Positions 32,439 to 42,819 of a stretch of 64,000 nucleotides of DNA are shown here, piece by piece. A program made the position numbers and the translations under genes. The notes beneath the pieces are model-generated. The model saw only the letters and a program-made list of their open reading frames with translations. It was not told where the DNA came from and did not search any database. Numbering within the stretch: the stretch's first letter is position 1; each line of letters starts with the position of its first letter. The stretch is from an uncultured Eubacteriales bacterium (lineage in GTDB: Bacteria > Bacillota > Clostridia > Oscillospirales > Oscillospiraceae), in assembly GCA_900547745.1 (NCBI GenBank), contig URHT01000005.1, forward strand, positions 25,710-89,709. Reading direction: 5' to 3'.

Positions 32439-34529
32439 GTGAAATTTCAGAAATGGCGCATTGCCGAGCCGCACCCCGAGGCGGCGGCCCGTCTGACGGC
32501 GGCGGGTTATCCCTGTCTTGTGTCGGCGGTGCTGGCCTCCCGGGGCATCGCCACGGCGGAGGAGGCCGCCGCCTTTCTGGAGCATGAGCAGCGCCTGACC
32601 TACAGCCCCTTCCTCATGGCCGACATGGACAAGGCCGTGGAGCGGGTGCAGCGGGCGCTGGCCGACCACGAGAGGATCGCCGTGTTCGGCGACTATGACG
32701 TGGACGGTATCACTGCCACCTGCATTCTGGTGGACTATCTCCAGAGCCGGGGCGCCGATGTGCTGCACTATATCCCTCGCCGCATCGAGGACGGCTACGG
32801 CCTGAGCGTCGACGCCATCGAGGGCCTGTACCGCAAGGGAACCCGCCTGCTGATCACCGTGGACTGCGGCATCACCGGCGTGGAGGAGGTAGACTTCGCC
32901 AACTCTCTGGGCATGGACGTGGTCGTCACCGACCACCACGAGTGCAAGGAAACACTGCCCCGCGCCGTGGCGGTGGTAGACCCCCACCGGCCCGACTGCG
33001 GCTATCCCTTCAAGCATCTGGCGGGCTGCGGCGTGGCGCTGAAGCTGGCGCTGGCGCTGGGCGGCCCGGACAGGGAGGAGGCCCTGTTCTCCCGCTACTG
33101 CACGCTGGCCGCCATCGGCACCGTGGCCGACGTGATGCAGATGTCCGGCGAGAACCGCACCATCGTATCCCGGGGCCTTGCCGCCATCGAGCACTCCGAC
33201 TTTATCGGGCTTCACGCCCTTCTGAAGGAGGCCGGCCTTGCCGGCCGTGAGATCACCTCCGTCCAGATCGGCTTCGTGCTGGCGCCCCGCATCAACGCGG
33301 CGGGCCGCATGGGCGCCGCCGACAAGGCGGCGGAGCTGCTGCTGTGTACCGACCCGGCGGAGGCCGAGCGCATGGCCCGCGAGCTGTGCGCCCTGAACCG
33401 GGAGCGGCAGAACGTGGAGCAGACCATCTACTCCCAGGCGGAGGAGATGATCGCCCGCCTGCCCGACCGCGACCGCAGCGCGCTGGTGCTGGAGAGCAGC
33501 CGCTGGCATCAGGGCGTGGTGGGCATCGTGGCCAGCCGCCTTTCCGAGAAATACTCCCGCCCCAGCTTCATGATCCACCTCAACGGGGACACCGGCAAGG
33601 GCTCCTGCCGCAGCTGGGGCGGCTTCAACCTGTTTGCCGCGCTGGAAAACTGCAAGGATCTGCTGCTGGGCTTCGGCGGCCACGAGCTGGCCGCGGGCTT
33701 CACCATCGAGGAGGCCAATATCCCCGCCTTCCGTGAGCGGATGAACGACTATGCCCGCAGCTTCCGGGGCGGCGCGGCCCCGGTGTCCGTGCTGGACGTG
33801 GACGTGGCCATCACCCACCCCTCCGCCGTGACGCTGGAGGAGCTGGAGGCTCTGTCCGCGCTGGAGCCCTACGGCAGCGGCAACGCCCGCCCGGTGTTCT
33901 GCCTGCTGGGGGCCACGCTGCTGCGCACCCAGAACGTGGGGCAGAACCGTCACCTGAAGCTGCGCCTTGGTAAGGGCAGCGCCCAGTTCGACGGCATTTT
34001 CTTCTCTACCGTGGCCGAGGACTGCGGCTGCCGGCCCGGCGACCGGGTGGACGCCGCCTTCTATTTGCAGGTCAACGAGTTCCGGGGCAGCCGGACGGTG
34101 CAGCTGCAGATGGTGGATCTACGCCCGTCCCTCCGGCCCAGCGGCCGGGAGCAGGAGTCTCTGGCGCTGGCGGAACAGTGTGCGGCGCGTCAGCCCATAT
34201 CCGCCCGGGACGCCCGCCGTCTGCTGCCCACGCGGGAGCAGTTCGCCGCCGCGTGGCGCTTTCTGGAACGCACCGTCCCGGAGGGCGGCCTCACCACCGG
34301 CTATCTCCCGCTGCTGCGCACGCTGGCGGCGGAGTTGGGCAAGGCGGAGCCGTTCCCCCGTGCGGCCCTGTGTCTGGCGGTGTTTGCCGAACGGGGACTT
34401 CTGACGCTGGAGCGTCAGGGGGACGATGTGACCCTTCATCTGCACCGGGGGCGGAAGGTAGTGCTGGGGCAGTCGCCCCACCTGCTGTGGCTCCATGAGA
34501 ATATTGAGAAAGGGGGCGTTGGACAGTGA
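32439..34529 (+). CDS. recJ: Single-stranded-DNA-specific exonuclease RecJ
   Basis: A 696-residue RecJ of the DHH superfamily. The metal-binding motifs DYDVDG (85-90), DCG (142-144) and DHH (165-167) are intact, with the DHHA1 and OB-fold regions following. The enzyme degrades single-stranded DNA 5' to 3' in recombination and repair. The extra C-terminal about 130 residues are usual in the Bacillota form. The start is GTG at 32439 behind GGAGGGAGG. Its stop overlaps the relA start by 4 bp (GTGA). Confidence 0.95.
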   Translation: MKFQKWRIAEPHPEAAARLTAAGYPCLVSAVLASRGIATAEEAAAFLEHEQRLTYSPFLMADMDKAVERVQRALADHERIAVFGDYDVDGITATCILVDYLQSRGADVLHYIPRRIEDGYGLSVDAIEGLYRKGTRLLITVDCGITGVEEVDFANSLGMDVVVTDHHECKETLPRAVAVVDPHRPDCGYPFKHLAGCGVALKLALALGGPDREEALFSRYCTLAAIGTVADVMQMSGENRTIVSRGLAAIEHSDFIGLHALLKEAGLAGREITSVQIGFVLAPRINAAGRMGAADKAAELLLCTDPAEAERMARELCALNRERQNVEQTIYSQAEEMIARLPDRDRSALVLESSRWHQGVVGIVASRLSEKYSRPSFMIHLNGDTGKGSCRSWGGFNLFAALENCKDLLLGFGGHELAAGFTIEEANIPAFRERMNDYARSFRGGAAPVSVLDVDVAITHPSAVTLEELEALSALEPYGSGNARPVFCLLGATLLRTQNVGQNRHLKLRLGKGSAQFDGIFFSTVAEDCGCRPGDRVDAAFYLQVNEFRGSRTVQLQMVDLRPSLRPSGREQESLALAEQCAARQPISARDARRLLPTREQFAAAWRFLERTVPEGGLTTGYLPLLRTLAAELGKAEPFPRAALCLAVFAERGLLTLERQGDDVTLHLHRGRKVVLGQSPHLLWLHENIEKGGVGQ

Positions 34530-36730
34530 CGCCGCAGGAAATGTACGACCATCTCATCGAGACTGTCAAAGGCTATAATCCCGCCGCCGGCTTTGATCAG
34601 ATCCACGCTGCCTACGAGTACGCCGCCGCCCACCACGCCGGGCAGAACCGGAAGGACGGCTCGCCGTTCATCACCCACCCGCTGGCCGTGGCCCAGATCG
34701 TGGCGGAGGAGCTGCATCTGGACACGGAGTCCATCGTGGCGGCCCTGCTTCACGATACCATTGAGGACACCTCCGCCACCCACGAGGAGATCAGCAAGCT
34801 GTTCTCCCCCACGGTGGCCGATCTGGTGGAGGGCGTCAGCAAGCTGACCCGCGTCCATTACACCTCCAAGGAGGAGGAGCAGATGGAGAACCTCCGCAAG
34901 ATGCTGATAGCCATGGCCAAGGATATCCGGGTCATCCTCATCAAGATATCCGACCGTCTCCACAACATGCGCACCATGGAGTATCAGACGCCGGAGAAGC
35001 AGAAGCAGAAATCCTTTGAGACCATGGAGATCTACGCCCCCATCGCCCACCGTCTGGGCATGCAGAAGATGAAGTGGGAGCTGGAGGATCTCTCCCTGAA
35101 ATATCTGGATCCCGTGGGCTACCGGGAGATCACCGAAGCGCTGGATGAGAAGGCGGCGGAGTACGACGGCTTCATGTCCGCCGTCCACGATCAGATCACC
35201 ACCCGTCTGCGTGAGGCGGGGGTGGACGCCACGGTGCAGGCCCGCATGAAGCACCCCTACTCCATCTACCGCAAGATGTATACCCAGAACAAGTCGCTGG
35301 ACGACGTGTTCGACCTGTTCGCCTTCCGCGTCATCGTGGACACGGTGGCGGACTGCTACAACGTGCTGGGCCTGATCCACGACCTGTACAAGCCCATTCT
35401 GGGCCGCTTCAAGGACTATATCGGCACCCCCAAGCCCAACATGTACCAGAGCCTGCACACCACGGTGGTGGGCGAGAGCGGCATCCCCTTCGAGGTGCAG
35501 ATCCGCACCAAGGAGATGCACGAGGTCGCCGAATACGGCGTGGCCGCCCACTGGAAGTACAAGCAGAACGGGCAGGGCGCCGGCGACGAGCGCGGCTACG
35601 AGTGGGTGCGCCGCCTGTTGGAGAATCAGGAGGACGCCGACGCCGAGGACTTCATCCACTCTCTGAAGGTGGACATGTTCGCCGACGAGGTGTTCGTGTT
35701 CACGCCCAACGGCGATGTGATCAACCTGCCCGCCGGGGCCACGCCCATCGACTTTGCCTATACCATCCACTCCGCCGTGGGCAACCACATGACCGGCGCC
35801 AAGGTCAACGGCCGCATTGTCCAGTTCGACTACCACCTGCGCAACGGCGACGTGGTGGAGGTCATGACCAGCCGTTCGGCCCACGGCCCCAGCCGCGACT
35901 GGGTGAAGATCGCCCGCTCCAGCAACGCCCGCAGCAAGATACGCCAGTGGTTCAAGCGTGAGAAGCGTGACGAGAACATCGTCAACGGCCGCCAGAGCTT
36001 CGAGGCGGAGCTGAAGCGCACCGGCGTCACCCTGAAGGAGCTGACCAGCGAGGAGAACCTCCCCGGCGTCCTGAAAAAGCTGTGCTACAACAGTCTGGAC
36101 GACATGTACGCTGCCATCGGCTACGGCGGCGTGTCCGCCCTGAAGGTCATGGGCCGCCTGCGGGAGGATATCCAGCGCATCCTCCACCAGCACCAGACCG
36201 AGCGTCAGGCGGAGGTGCCGCTGGCCGGCCAGCCCCAGCAGACCCGTCCCGCCGTGCCCCAGCGTACCAAGGGGGAGCAGGGCATCGTGGTGGAGGGGCT
36301 CACCAACTGTCTGGTGAAGTTCTCCAAGTGCTGCACCCCCGTGCCCGGCGACGAGATCGTGGGCTTCATTACACGGGGCTACGGCATCTCCGTCCACCGG
36401 GCGGACTGTCCCAACGCCGACCCCGCCCGCCGTAAGCCGGAGGAGACGGGCCGCTGGATCAAGGTTTCCTGGGGCGGCAACACCCGGGAGAGCTACCGAA
36501 CCACGCTGGAGGTGGTGGCCAAGGATCGCCTGAACCTGATCGTGGACATCTCCACGGTGCTCTCCAGCACCAAGACCCACGTTTCCTCCCTGAACGCCCG
36601 CAGCACGCCGGACGGCTTCGCCCTCATCACGCTGGATACGGACGTGGCTGACAGCCAGCAGCTGCAGACGGTCATGCGCAGGATCGAGCAGATATCCGGC
36701 GTCATGCGCGTTACACGCCCCGCCGGTTAA
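34526..36730 (+). CDS. relA: Bifunctional (p)ppGpp synthetase/hydrolase Rel
   Basis: A 734-residue Rel. Domains in order: HD hydrolase ([26 protein letters not shown]) at about 30-180, synthetase at about 210-350, TGS at about 385-450, helical and zinc-finger-like region, and C-terminal ACT at about 655-734. The RFKD motif at 294-297 (EFDD in the synthetase-only RelA) marks a bifunctional enzyme. It makes (p)ppGpp on amino acid starvation and also degrades it. GTG start, overlapping the recJ stop. The recJ-relA-dtd order is common in Bacillota. Confidence 0.96.
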   Translation: MTPQEMYDHLIETVKGYNPAAGFDQIHAAYEYAAAHHAGQNRKDGSPFITHPLAVAQIVAEELHLDTESIVAALLHDTIEDTSATHEEISKLFSPTVADLVEGVSKLTRVHYTSKEEEQMENLRKMLIAMAKDIRVILIKISDRLHNMRTMEYQTPEKQKQKSFETMEIYAPIAHRLGMQKMKWELEDLSLKYLDPVGYREITEALDEKAAEYDGFMSAVHDQITTRLREAGVDATVQARMKHPYSIYRKMYTQNKSLDDVFDLFAFRVIVDTVADCYNVLGLIHDLYKPILGRFKDYIGTPKPNMYQSLHTTVVGESGIPFEVQIRTKEMHEVAEYGVAAHWKYKQNGQGAGDERGYEWVRRLLENQEDADAEDFIHSLKVDMFADEVFVFTPNGDVINLPAGATPIDFAYTIHSAVGNHMTGAKVNGRIVQFDYHLRNGDVVEVMTSRSAHGPSRDWVKIARSSNARSKIRQWFKREKRDENIVNGRQSFEAELKRTGVTLKELTSEENLPGVLKKLCYNSLDDMYAAIGYGGVSALKVMGRLREDIQRILHQHQTERQAEVPLAGQPQQTRPAVPQRTKGEQGIVVEGLTNCLVKFSKCCTPVPGDEIVGFITRGYGISVHRADCPNADPARRKPEETGRWIKVSWGGNTRESYRTTLEVVAKDRLNLIVDISTVLSSTKTHVSSLNARSTPDGFALITLDTDVADSQQLQTVMRRIEQISGVMRVTRPAG

Positions 36731-36791
36731 ACCCGCCCCCGTCGGGCGGGGCCAGTGTGCCCCGCCGCAAAACCAAAAAGGAGACATCGCT

Positions 36792-37238
36792 ATGAGAGCA
36801 GTATTGACCCGCGTGAAGCACGCATCCGTCACCATCGACGGCAAGGTACACGCCCGGATCGGGGAGGGCTTCCTCATCCTGCTGGGCGTGACCCATGAGG
36901 ACACCGAGGCACAGGCCGTCAAGCTGGCGGACAAGCTGACAGGTCTGCGCATTTTCGAGGATGAGAACGAAAAGATGAACCGCAGTCTGGAGGACGTAAA
37001 GGGCGAGCTGCTCATCGTCTCCCAGTTCACGCTGTACGGCAACTGCAAAAAGGGCCGCCGTCCGGAGTTTCTGGCCGCCGCCCGTCCGGAAATAGCCATC
37101 CCCCTGTACGAAAAGTTCGTCCAGCTGTGCCGCGACAAGGGCTTCCACACCGAGACAGGCGAGTTCGGCGCCTACATGCAGGTGGAGAGCCTGAACGACG
37201 GCCCGGTGACGCTGGTGGTGGACACCGACCAGCTGTGA
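36792..37238 (+). CDS. dtd: D-aminoacyl-tRNA deacylase
   Basis: A 148-residue DTD. SQFTLYG (77-83) and the Gly-cisPro motif in NDGPVT (135-140), which gives chiral proofreading, are intact. It removes D-amino acids, and Gly from tRNA-Ala, from mischarged tRNAs. It lies 61 bp after relA; the gap holds a GC-rich hairpin without T-run. AAAAGGAG precedes the ATG. Confidence 0.97.
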   Translation: MRAVLTRVKHASVTIDGKVHARIGEGFLILLGVTHEDTEAQAVKLADKLTGLRIFEDENEKMNRSLEDVKGELLIVSQFTLYGNCKKGRRPEFLAAARPEIAIPLYEKFVQLCRDKGFHTETGEFGAYMQVESLNDGPVTLVVDTDQL

Positions 37239-37252
37239 GAAAGGAGCGCGCC

Positions 37253-37876
37253 ATGCACATCACATCCCTTCAGGTGGGGCCCATCATGACCAACTGCTAT
37301 CTGCTGTGCGACGAAACGGCACAGGTCTGCGCCCTCATCGACCCCGGAGACGATGCGCCGCGGGTGGAGCAGATGGTGGCGCAGAGCGGCTGCACCCTGC
37401 AATACATCCTGCTGACCCACGGCCACTTTGACCACACCTCCGCTGTCCGCCCCCTGTTGGAGAAGTACCCCGACGTGCCGGTGTACATCCACGAAAAGGA
37501 CGCCGCGGACACGGAGCGCGGCGAGCTGCTGTTCCGCAAGGTGGGGCCGGAGAACCAGCGCTTTTACAAGGAGGGAGACACCCTGCCGCTGGGCAGCCTG
37601 ACCATCCGCGTGCTGGAGACGCCGGGCCACTCCGAGGGTTCTGTCTGCCTGCTGGTAGAGGGGCAGAACGTCCTGTTCGCCGGCGACACCCTGTTCCGCT
37701 GCTCCTGCGGCCGGTGCGACTTCCCCGGCGGCGACTACCGGAAGATGCTCACATCTCTGGGCCGCCTTGCGTCGCTGGAGGGCAACCTGCGGGTGCTGCC
37801 CGGCCACGACCGGGAGACGACGCTGGACTACGAGCGCCGCGTCAACCCCTACATGCGGCAAGGGGCGAAGCAATGA
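37253..37876 (+). CDS. Metallo-beta-lactamase fold hydrolase (glyoxalase II-like)
   Basis: A 207-residue MBL-fold enzyme with HGHFDH at 56-61, GHSEGSVC, GDTLF and PGHDRETT, so all metal ligands are present. It resembles the short YqgX/GloB-like hydrolases; a thioesterase role is likely but the substrate is unknown. The ATG at 37253 has AAAGGAG upstream. It overlaps hemZ by 4 bp (ATGA). The relA-dtd-MBL-hemZ order recurs in Clostridia. Confidence 0.93.
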   Translation: MHITSLQVGPIMTNCYLLCDETAQVCALIDPGDDAPRVEQMVAQSGCTLQYILLTHGHFDHTSAVRPLLEKYPDVPVYIHEKDAADTERGELLFRKVGPENQRFYKEGDTLPLGSLTIRVLETPGHSEGSVCLLVEGQNVLFAGDTLFRCSCGRCDFPGGDYRKMLTSLGRLASLEGNLRVLPGHDRETTLDYERRVNPYMRQGAKQ

Positions 37877-39354
37877 AGCTGCAATTCCGTGGCCACGACG
37901 ACCGCTACGCCATTGAGCAGAGCCTGCTGGCCTTCTTTCCGGAGGAGCGCCCCGTCTACGAGGCCCCCGCTCCCGGGGATGATGACTGCGCCTTCGTGTC
38001 CCTGACGGAGGGCAGCCGCTATGCCACCGGCGTCACCACCCTTCACTATCACGGCAAAACGGCGCGGGGCGTCTCCCGCGCTGCTCTTACGGACGCCCCC
38101 GATGAGTACGAGCGGGAGCGTCTGCGTCAGCGCGCCCTGAAGCTGTCGTTCTTCAAGGCGGCGCGGGACATCACCGGCGTCACCCCCAGCTGGGGGGCGC
38201 TCACCGGCATCCGCCCCGGCAAGCTGGCCCGTGCCATGCTGGAGCAGGGCAGAACGGAGCGTGAGACAGATCGCGTCCTGCGCGACACCTACTTCGTCTC
38301 GCCGGAGCGCCGCCGTCTGGCCATTGAGACGGCCCGTGCGGGACTGGCGGCCAAGGGTGCGCTGCTGCCCAACGAGATATCTCTCTATGTGGGTATCCCG
38401 TTCTGCCCCACCCGCTGCGCCTACTGCAGCTTTGTCTCCGCCTCGGTGGAGAAGTCCTTCGGCCTGATGGAGCCGTATCTGGCGGCGCTGGAGCAGGAGA
38501 TCACCGACGCCGCCCGCATGGTGTCGGAGACGGGTCTGCGCATCAAGTCCTTCTATATGGGCGGCGGTACGCCCACCACTCTGTCGGCGCAGCAGATGGA
38601 TCACCTGCTGACCCATCTGAACAAGAGCTTTGATCTGACGGGCTGCGCGGAGTACTGCATCGAGGCAGGCCGCCCCGACACCATCACCCGGGAGAAGCTG
38701 CAGGTGCTGCTGGATCACGGTGCCGACCGCATCAGCGTCAACCCCCAGTCCATGGAGGACACGGTGCTGCGGGCCATCGGCCGCAGGCACACGGCGGCGG
38801 ACATCGAGGCGACCATGGCGCTGGCCGCCTCCATGGGCTTCCCCCATGTGAACATGGATCTCATCGCCGGACTGCCCGCCGACACACCGGAGGGCTTCCG
38901 CCGCACGCTGGACAAGTGCCTGACCTTCGGCGCGGACAACATCACCGTCCACACCCTCAGCCTGAAAAAGGGCAGCCGCATCCTGCTGGAGGGTCTGCCC
39001 ATCCCATCGGCGCAGGACGTATCCGCCATGCTGGACTACGCCAACGACGCCCTGCGTGCCGCCGGGTTCACCCCCTACTACCTCTACCGGCAGAAGTACA
39101 TGTCCGGCAGCTTCGAGAACGTAGGCTGGTGCATATCCGGTGCGGAGGGACTGTATAATATCTACATCATGGAGGAGCTGCACAGCATCCTGTCGCTGGG
39201 TGCCGGCGGCTCCACAAAGATGGTGGATCCGGTACACGGCCGCATTGAGCGGGTCTTTCACCCCAAATTTCCCACGGAATACATCGCCCGTCCGGAGAAG
39301 ATCCGGCAGGATCTGGAGACGTTCCGCCGGTTCCATGAGACTATGCTGAAGTAA
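37873..39354 (+). CDS. hemZ: Coproporphyrinogen dehydrogenase-like radical SAM protein HemZ
   Basis: A 493-residue HemN/HemW-class radical SAM protein. The cluster motif is C178-x3-C182-x2-C185 (FCPTRCAYC), followed by MGGGTPTTL. The long N-terminal domain (about 1-160) is specific to the HemZ branch. The name implies oxygen-independent coproporphyrinogen oxidation, but clostridial HemZ has little direct evidence, and no other heme genes are nearby; another radical reaction is possible. The ATG overlaps the MBL stop. Confidence 0.88.
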   Translation: MKLQFRGHDDRYAIEQSLLAFFPEERPVYEAPAPGDDDCAFVSLTEGSRYATGVTTLHYHGKTARGVSRAALTDAPDEYERERLRQRALKLSFFKAARDITGVTPSWGALTGIRPGKLARAMLEQGRTERETDRVLRDTYFVSPERRRLAIETARAGLAAKGALLPNEISLYVGIPFCPTRCAYCSFVSASVEKSFGLMEPYLAALEQEITDAARMVSETGLRIKSFYMGGGTPTTLSAQQMDHLLTHLNKSFDLTGCAEYCIEAGRPDTITREKLQVLLDHGADRISVNPQSMEDTVLRAIGRRHTAADIEATMALAASMGFPHVNMDLIAGLPADTPEGFRRTLDKCLTFGADNITVHTLSLKKGSRILLEGLPIPSAQDVSAMLDYANDALRAAGFTPYYLYRQKYMSGSFENVGWCISGAEGLYNIYIMEELHSILSLGAGGSTKMVDPVHGRIERVFHPKFPTEYIARPEKIRQDLETFRRFHETMLK

Positions 39355-39368
39355 GCGGGAGGTGCGGC

Positions 39369-40952
39369 ATGGCCCAGCGTCGCCACAACTTCATCAGCGG
39401 CGCCGCCGTGCTGGCCTTTGCCGTGGCGGTGACCAAGGTGCTGGGCGCCCTCTACAAGATCCCGCTGGGCAACCTGCTGGACAAGGAGGGCATGGCCCAC
39501 TTCTACGCCGCCTATAACATTTACAGTCTGCTGCTGGTGCTGTCCACGGCGGGTCTGCCGCTGGCCCTGTCCCGTCTGGTATCCCGTGCGGCGGCGCAGG
39601 GCCGTCTCAACGCCCAGCGCTGCATTTTCCGGACGGCGCTGGCGCTGCTGGCTGTCATCGGCCTTTTGTGCAGCGCCGTCATGTGCCTGTTTCCCCAGTG
39701 GCTCAGCGGCCTGCTCCACGACTCGCTGGCCGCTCCGGCCATCCGGGCGCTGGGCCCGGCGGTGCTGTTCGTCTGCCTGACCTCTGCCATCCGGGGCTAC
39801 ACCCAGGGGCTGGGGGACATGACCCCCACCGCCGTCAGCCAGATGACGGAGTCCGCCGGCAAGCTGGTCATCGGACTTGGCCTGTGCCTTGTGCTGCTGC
39901 ACCGGGGCGCGGACTCGTCCTTGTGCGCCGCCGGAGCCATCGCCGGCGTCACCGCCGGATCGCTGCTGGCGCTGGCGGTGCTGGCCGTATTTCTCCTGCG
40001 CCGCCGGCGCATCGTCGCCTCGGATGCGCCCCCCGCGCGGGGGATTATCCTTCGTGAACTGCTGACCGCCGGCATCCCCATCACACTGGGCGCGGCGGGC
40101 ATGAGCCTTATCACCCTGCTGGATCAGGGACTGGTGATGTCCACCCTCCAGAACACGCTGGGCTATACGGAATCCGCCGCCACCGCCCTGTACGGCGAGT
40201 ACACCTTCGGCATGACGCTGTTCGCCCTGCCGCCCTCCTTCATCTACCCCGTCACCGTCAGTCTGGTGCCGGATATTGCCGCCGCACTGGCCCGGGGCGA
40301 CCGTGCCGCCGCAGGGCGCAGCACCGCCGCCGCCCTGAAGCTCACCACCCTCGTGGCTCTGCCCGCCGGGGCGGGACTGGCGGTGCTGGCCGGGCCCATC
40401 CTGCACCTGCTGTACCCGGCGGTGCCCGCCACCGCCGAGGCCGCCGCCTACCACCTGACCATTTTAGGCATTGCCTGCATCTTTGTGTGCCTGATGGTGG
40501 CCACCAACGGTGTCCTGCAGGCCTACAGCAAGGAGTACATCCCCGTCGTCACGCTGCTGTGCGGCGGTATCCTGAAGATCGTCACCAACTACCTGATGGT
40601 GGGCGACCCCGCCACCAATGTCCGGGGCGCGCCGGTCAGCACCCTGTACTGCTACGCGCTGATCGTGGTGCTGAACCTCATCGCCATTGCCCGCTGTGTG
40701 CCGGAGCGGCCCTCCTACTTCCGCCTGTTCGGCCGTCCTCTGCTGATCACGGCGGTGATGGCGCTGGCCGCCCGCTCGTCCTACGAGCTGCTGGCGCGTG
40801 TCCTGCCGGTGCGCTGGGCCGTGCTGCCCGCCATCGCGGCGGCGGCGGTGGTCTACGGCGTGCTGGTGCTGGCGCTGGGCGCCGTGACCCGCGCCGATGT
40901 CATTGGCCTGCCCAAGGGTGATAAAATTGCCGGATTTCTGCATTTACGCTGA
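39369..40952 (+). CDS. SpoVB/MurJ-like polysaccharide (lipid II) flippase, YabM type
   Basis: A 527-residue MOP-superfamily exporter with about 14 membrane helices. The KVLGALYKIPLGNLLDKEGMA start, the TAGLPLALSRLVS segment and the ALPPSFIYPVTVSLVPDIA segment fit the SpoVB/YabM branch. It probably flips lipid-linked wall precursors. Its place directly before mazG (yabN) matches the B. subtilis yabM-yabN order. It follows hemZ by 15 bp. Confidence 0.87.
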   Translation: MAQRRHNFISGAAVLAFAVAVTKVLGALYKIPLGNLLDKEGMAHFYAAYNIYSLLLVLSTAGLPLALSRLVSRAAAQGRLNAQRCIFRTALALLAVIGLLCSAVMCLFPQWLSGLLHDSLAAPAIRALGPAVLFVCLTSAIRGYTQGLGDMTPTAVSQMTESAGKLVIGLGLCLVLLHRGADSSLCAAGAIAGVTAGSLLALAVLAVFLLRRRRIVASDAPPARGIILRELLTAGIPITLGAAGMSLITLLDQGLVMSTLQNTLGYTESAATALYGEYTFGMTLFALPPSFIYPVTVSLVPDIAAALARGDRAAAGRSTAAALKLTTLVALPAGAGLAVLAGPILHLLYPAVPATAEAAAYHLTILGIACIFVCLMVATNGVLQAYSKEYIPVVTLLCGGILKIVTNYLMVGDPATNVRGAPVSTLYCYALIVVLNLIAIARCVPERPSYFRLFGRPLLITAVMALAARSSYELLARVLPVRWAVLPAIAAAAVVYGVLVLALGAVTRADVIGLPKGDKIAGFLHLR

Positions 40953-41000
40953 ACTTTTCGGTGTACCAACTCGAAAACCTCTTGCAATAGGAGCACAAGT

Positions 41001-41789
41001 ATGATAAATTTTGTTAGGAAAGCGCGCTATGATTACGCGGATCTGCTGGAGATCATCCGCCTCCTCCGCTCGGAGGACGGCTGCCCATGGGACAAGGTGC
41101 AGACCCACCGGTCGATCCGCCGCGGTCTTTTGGAGGAGGCCTACGAGGCCGCCGAGGCTATTGACAACGACGACTCCGTTCTTCTCCGGGAGGAGCTGGG
41201 GGACGTGCTGATGCAGGTGGTATTCCACGCGGACATCGAGTCCGACGCGGGCCGCTTCACCATGGACGACGTGTGCGACGGCGTGGTGAAGAAGCTGCTG
41301 TTCCGTCACCCCCATGTGTTCGGGGACGGGCGCGAGGACTCGCCGGAGTCGGTGCTGGTCAGCTGGGACAAGCTGAAGCGTCAGGAAAAGGGCCAGAAGA
41401 CCGTGGCCGACAGCATGGACAGCGTGGCCCGGAGCCTGCCGGGCCTTTGGCGCGCCGAAAAGCTGCAGAAGAAGGCGTCTGCCGCCGGGTTCGAGTGGCC
41501 GGACGTGCAGGGCGCGCTGGCCAAGCTGGAGGAGGAAGTGTCCGAGCTGCGCCGCGCCGTGGAGGATGGCGGCAATGTGCCGGACGAGCTGGGCGACGTG
41601 CTGTTCGCCGCCGTGAAGGTGGGCCGCTTCTGCGGCTGCGACCCGGAGGATGCGGTCAACGGCACCTGCGAAAAATTCATCCGCCGCTTCCGCGCCGTCG
41701 AGGAAGGCGCGGCGGCGCAGGGGAGGGAGGTCTCCCAGCTGACGCTGGAGGAGATGACCGCCCTTTGGAACGGAGCCAAATGTTCTTAA
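41001..41789 (+). CDS. mazG: Nucleoside triphosphate pyrophosphohydrolase MazG
   Basis: A 262-residue protein with two MazG repeats. The first holds EDGCPWDKVQTHRSI and the metal-binding LLEEAYEAAEAI; the second holds LAKLEEEVSELRRAV and ELGDVLFAAV. It hydrolyses all NTPs to NMP plus PPi and clears aberrant nucleotides. It corresponds to the C-terminal part of B. subtilis YabN, without the methylase domain. GGAG lies upstream of the ATG. Confidence 0.95.
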   Translation: MINFVRKARYDYADLLEIIRLLRSEDGCPWDKVQTHRSIRRGLLEEAYEAAEAIDNDDSVLLREELGDVLMQVVFHADIESDAGRFTMDDVCDGVVKKLLFRHPHVFGDGREDSPESVLVSWDKLKRQEKGQKTVADSMDSVARSLPGLWRAEKLQKKASAAGFEWPDVQGALAKLEEEVSELRRAVEDGGNVPDELGDVLFAAVKVGRFCGCDPEDAVNGTCEKFIRRFRAVEEGAAAQGREVSQLTLEEMTALWNGAKCS

Positions 41790-41865
41790 TGCGATCTCGA
41801 TCGTTTTGAGATATGCCGCCCGGTGGGACGGCGCCAACAAATGAAAAAATTTGGGAGGAACTATC

Positions 41866-42141
41866 ATGAATAAAACCGAACTGATCGCCGCCGTGGCAGA
41901 GAAGACCGGCCTGTCCAAGAAGGACACCGAGGCCGCCGTCAACGCGACCCTGCTGACCATCACTGAGACCCTGAAGGCCGAGGAGAAGGTGCAGCTGGTG
42001 GGCTTTGGCTCCTTCGAGACGAAGAAGCGCGCCGCCCGCACCGGTCTGAATCCCCGTACCAAGGAGACCGTGGAGATCCCCGCCTCCAAGGTGCCCGCCT
42101 TCAAGGCCGGCAAGGCTCTGAAGGACGCCGTTGCTGAGTAA
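41866..42141 (+). CDS. hup: Histone-like DNA-binding protein HU
   Basis: A 91-residue [41 protein letters not shown] and the C-terminal [12 protein letters not shown] are near consensus; the flexible arm between carries the DNA-intercalating Pro. It compacts the nucleoid. The ATG at 41866 has GGGAGGAA upstream and a terminator follows, so it may be expressed well above its neighbours. Confidence 0.97.
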   Translation: MNKTELIAAVAEKTGLSKKDTEAAVNATLLTITETLKAEEKVQLVGFGSFETKKRAARTGLNPRTKETVEIPASKVPAFKAGKALKDAVAE

Positions 42142-42154
42142 TGATGCCTTCACG

Positions 42155-42187
42155 GGAGCCGGTGTGACGCCACACCGGCTCCTTTTA
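42155..42187 (+). terminator. Terminator after hup
   Basis: A 12-bp stem GGAGCCGGTGTG/CACACCGGCTCC with ACGC loop, then TTTTA. The hairpin sits directly before the rqcP ribosome-binding site, so read-through must feed the next genes. Confidence 0.8.
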
Positions 42188-42208
42188 CCGTTTCAAAGGA
42201 GAACTGCT

Positions 42209-42472
42209 ATGCGTCTTGATAAATATCTGAAGGTGTCCCGGCTCATCAAGCGCCGCACCGTGGCCAACGAGGCCTGCGACAACGAGCGCGTTACCGTCAA
42301 CGGCCGGGTGCAGCGCGCGTCCTACGATGTAAAGGCGGGCGACGTCATCTCCATCCGCTTCGGCCAGAAGACCCTGACGGTGGAGGTGGTCAGCGTGGCG
42401 GAAAACGTAGGCAAGGACGCGGCGGCGGCCATGTACCGCGAAACCGCGCCCCAGCCGGACAAACTGTCATAA
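42209..42472 (+). CDS. rqcP: Ribosome quality control S4-domain protein RqcP (YabO)
   Basis: An 87-residue S4-domain protein, MRLDKYLKVSRLIKRRTVA, the exact RqcP/YabO pattern. It works with RqcH on stalled 50S subunits during C-terminal Ala tailing. AAAGGAGAA precedes the ATG. It begins the yabO-yabP-yabQ-divIC block. Confidence 0.95.
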   Translation: MRLDKYLKVSRLIKRRTVANEACDNERVTVNGRVQRASYDVKAGDVISIRFGQKTLTVEVVSVAENVGKDAAAAMYRETAPQPDKLS

Positions 42473-42530
42473 ACCCGGGCGTTCCCTCATACGATACAGT
42501 GAAAACTGTGTGGGAGGGAGCGCTTTTCTG

Positions 42531-42818
42531 ATGCCTTACGACATGACCGACGGCGGCGCAGCCGCCTATCACCGCCTCCAGCTGGAGGGGCGGGAGAAGC
42601 TGAGCGTCTCCGGCGTGGAGGACGTGGTGCGGTTCGACGAGAACTGCATCGTCACCACCACCAGCGCCGGCACGCTCATTATCACCGGGGAGGAGCTGCA
42701 CATCGGCAAGCTGTCTCTGGACGGCGGCGAGATGCAGGTAGACGGCCGCATCGACGCCGTGAACTACGAGGACACGGAGGTGCGGCAGGGCTCGTTCCTG
42801 TCCCGCCTGTTCGGCTGA
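42531..42818 (+). CDS. yabP: Sporulation protein YabP
   Basis: A 95-residue YabP/YqfC-family protein. LEGREKLSVSGVEDVVRFDE and GTLIITGEELHIGKLSLDGGEMQVDGRI are characteristic. YabP is made in the mother cell during sporulation and is needed in some Clostridia for cortex formation. The ATG at 42531 is favoured, with GGGAGGGAG 10 nt upstream. Its presence suggests a spore former or a recent descendant of one. Confidence 0.92.
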   Translation: MPYDMTDGGAAAYHRLQLEGREKLSVSGVEDVVRFDENCIVTTTSAGTLIITGEELHIGKLSLDGGEMQVDGRIDAVNYEDTEVRQGSFLSRLFG

Positions 42819-42819
42819 C

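Noticed and set aside
34436..37150. A 904-codon open frame antisense to relA and recJ end
   Set aside because: It is a shadow of GC-rich coding on the plus strand, Val/His/Leu-rich, with no motif. The same applies to long frames antisense to rnfC/D, mutL and mutS.
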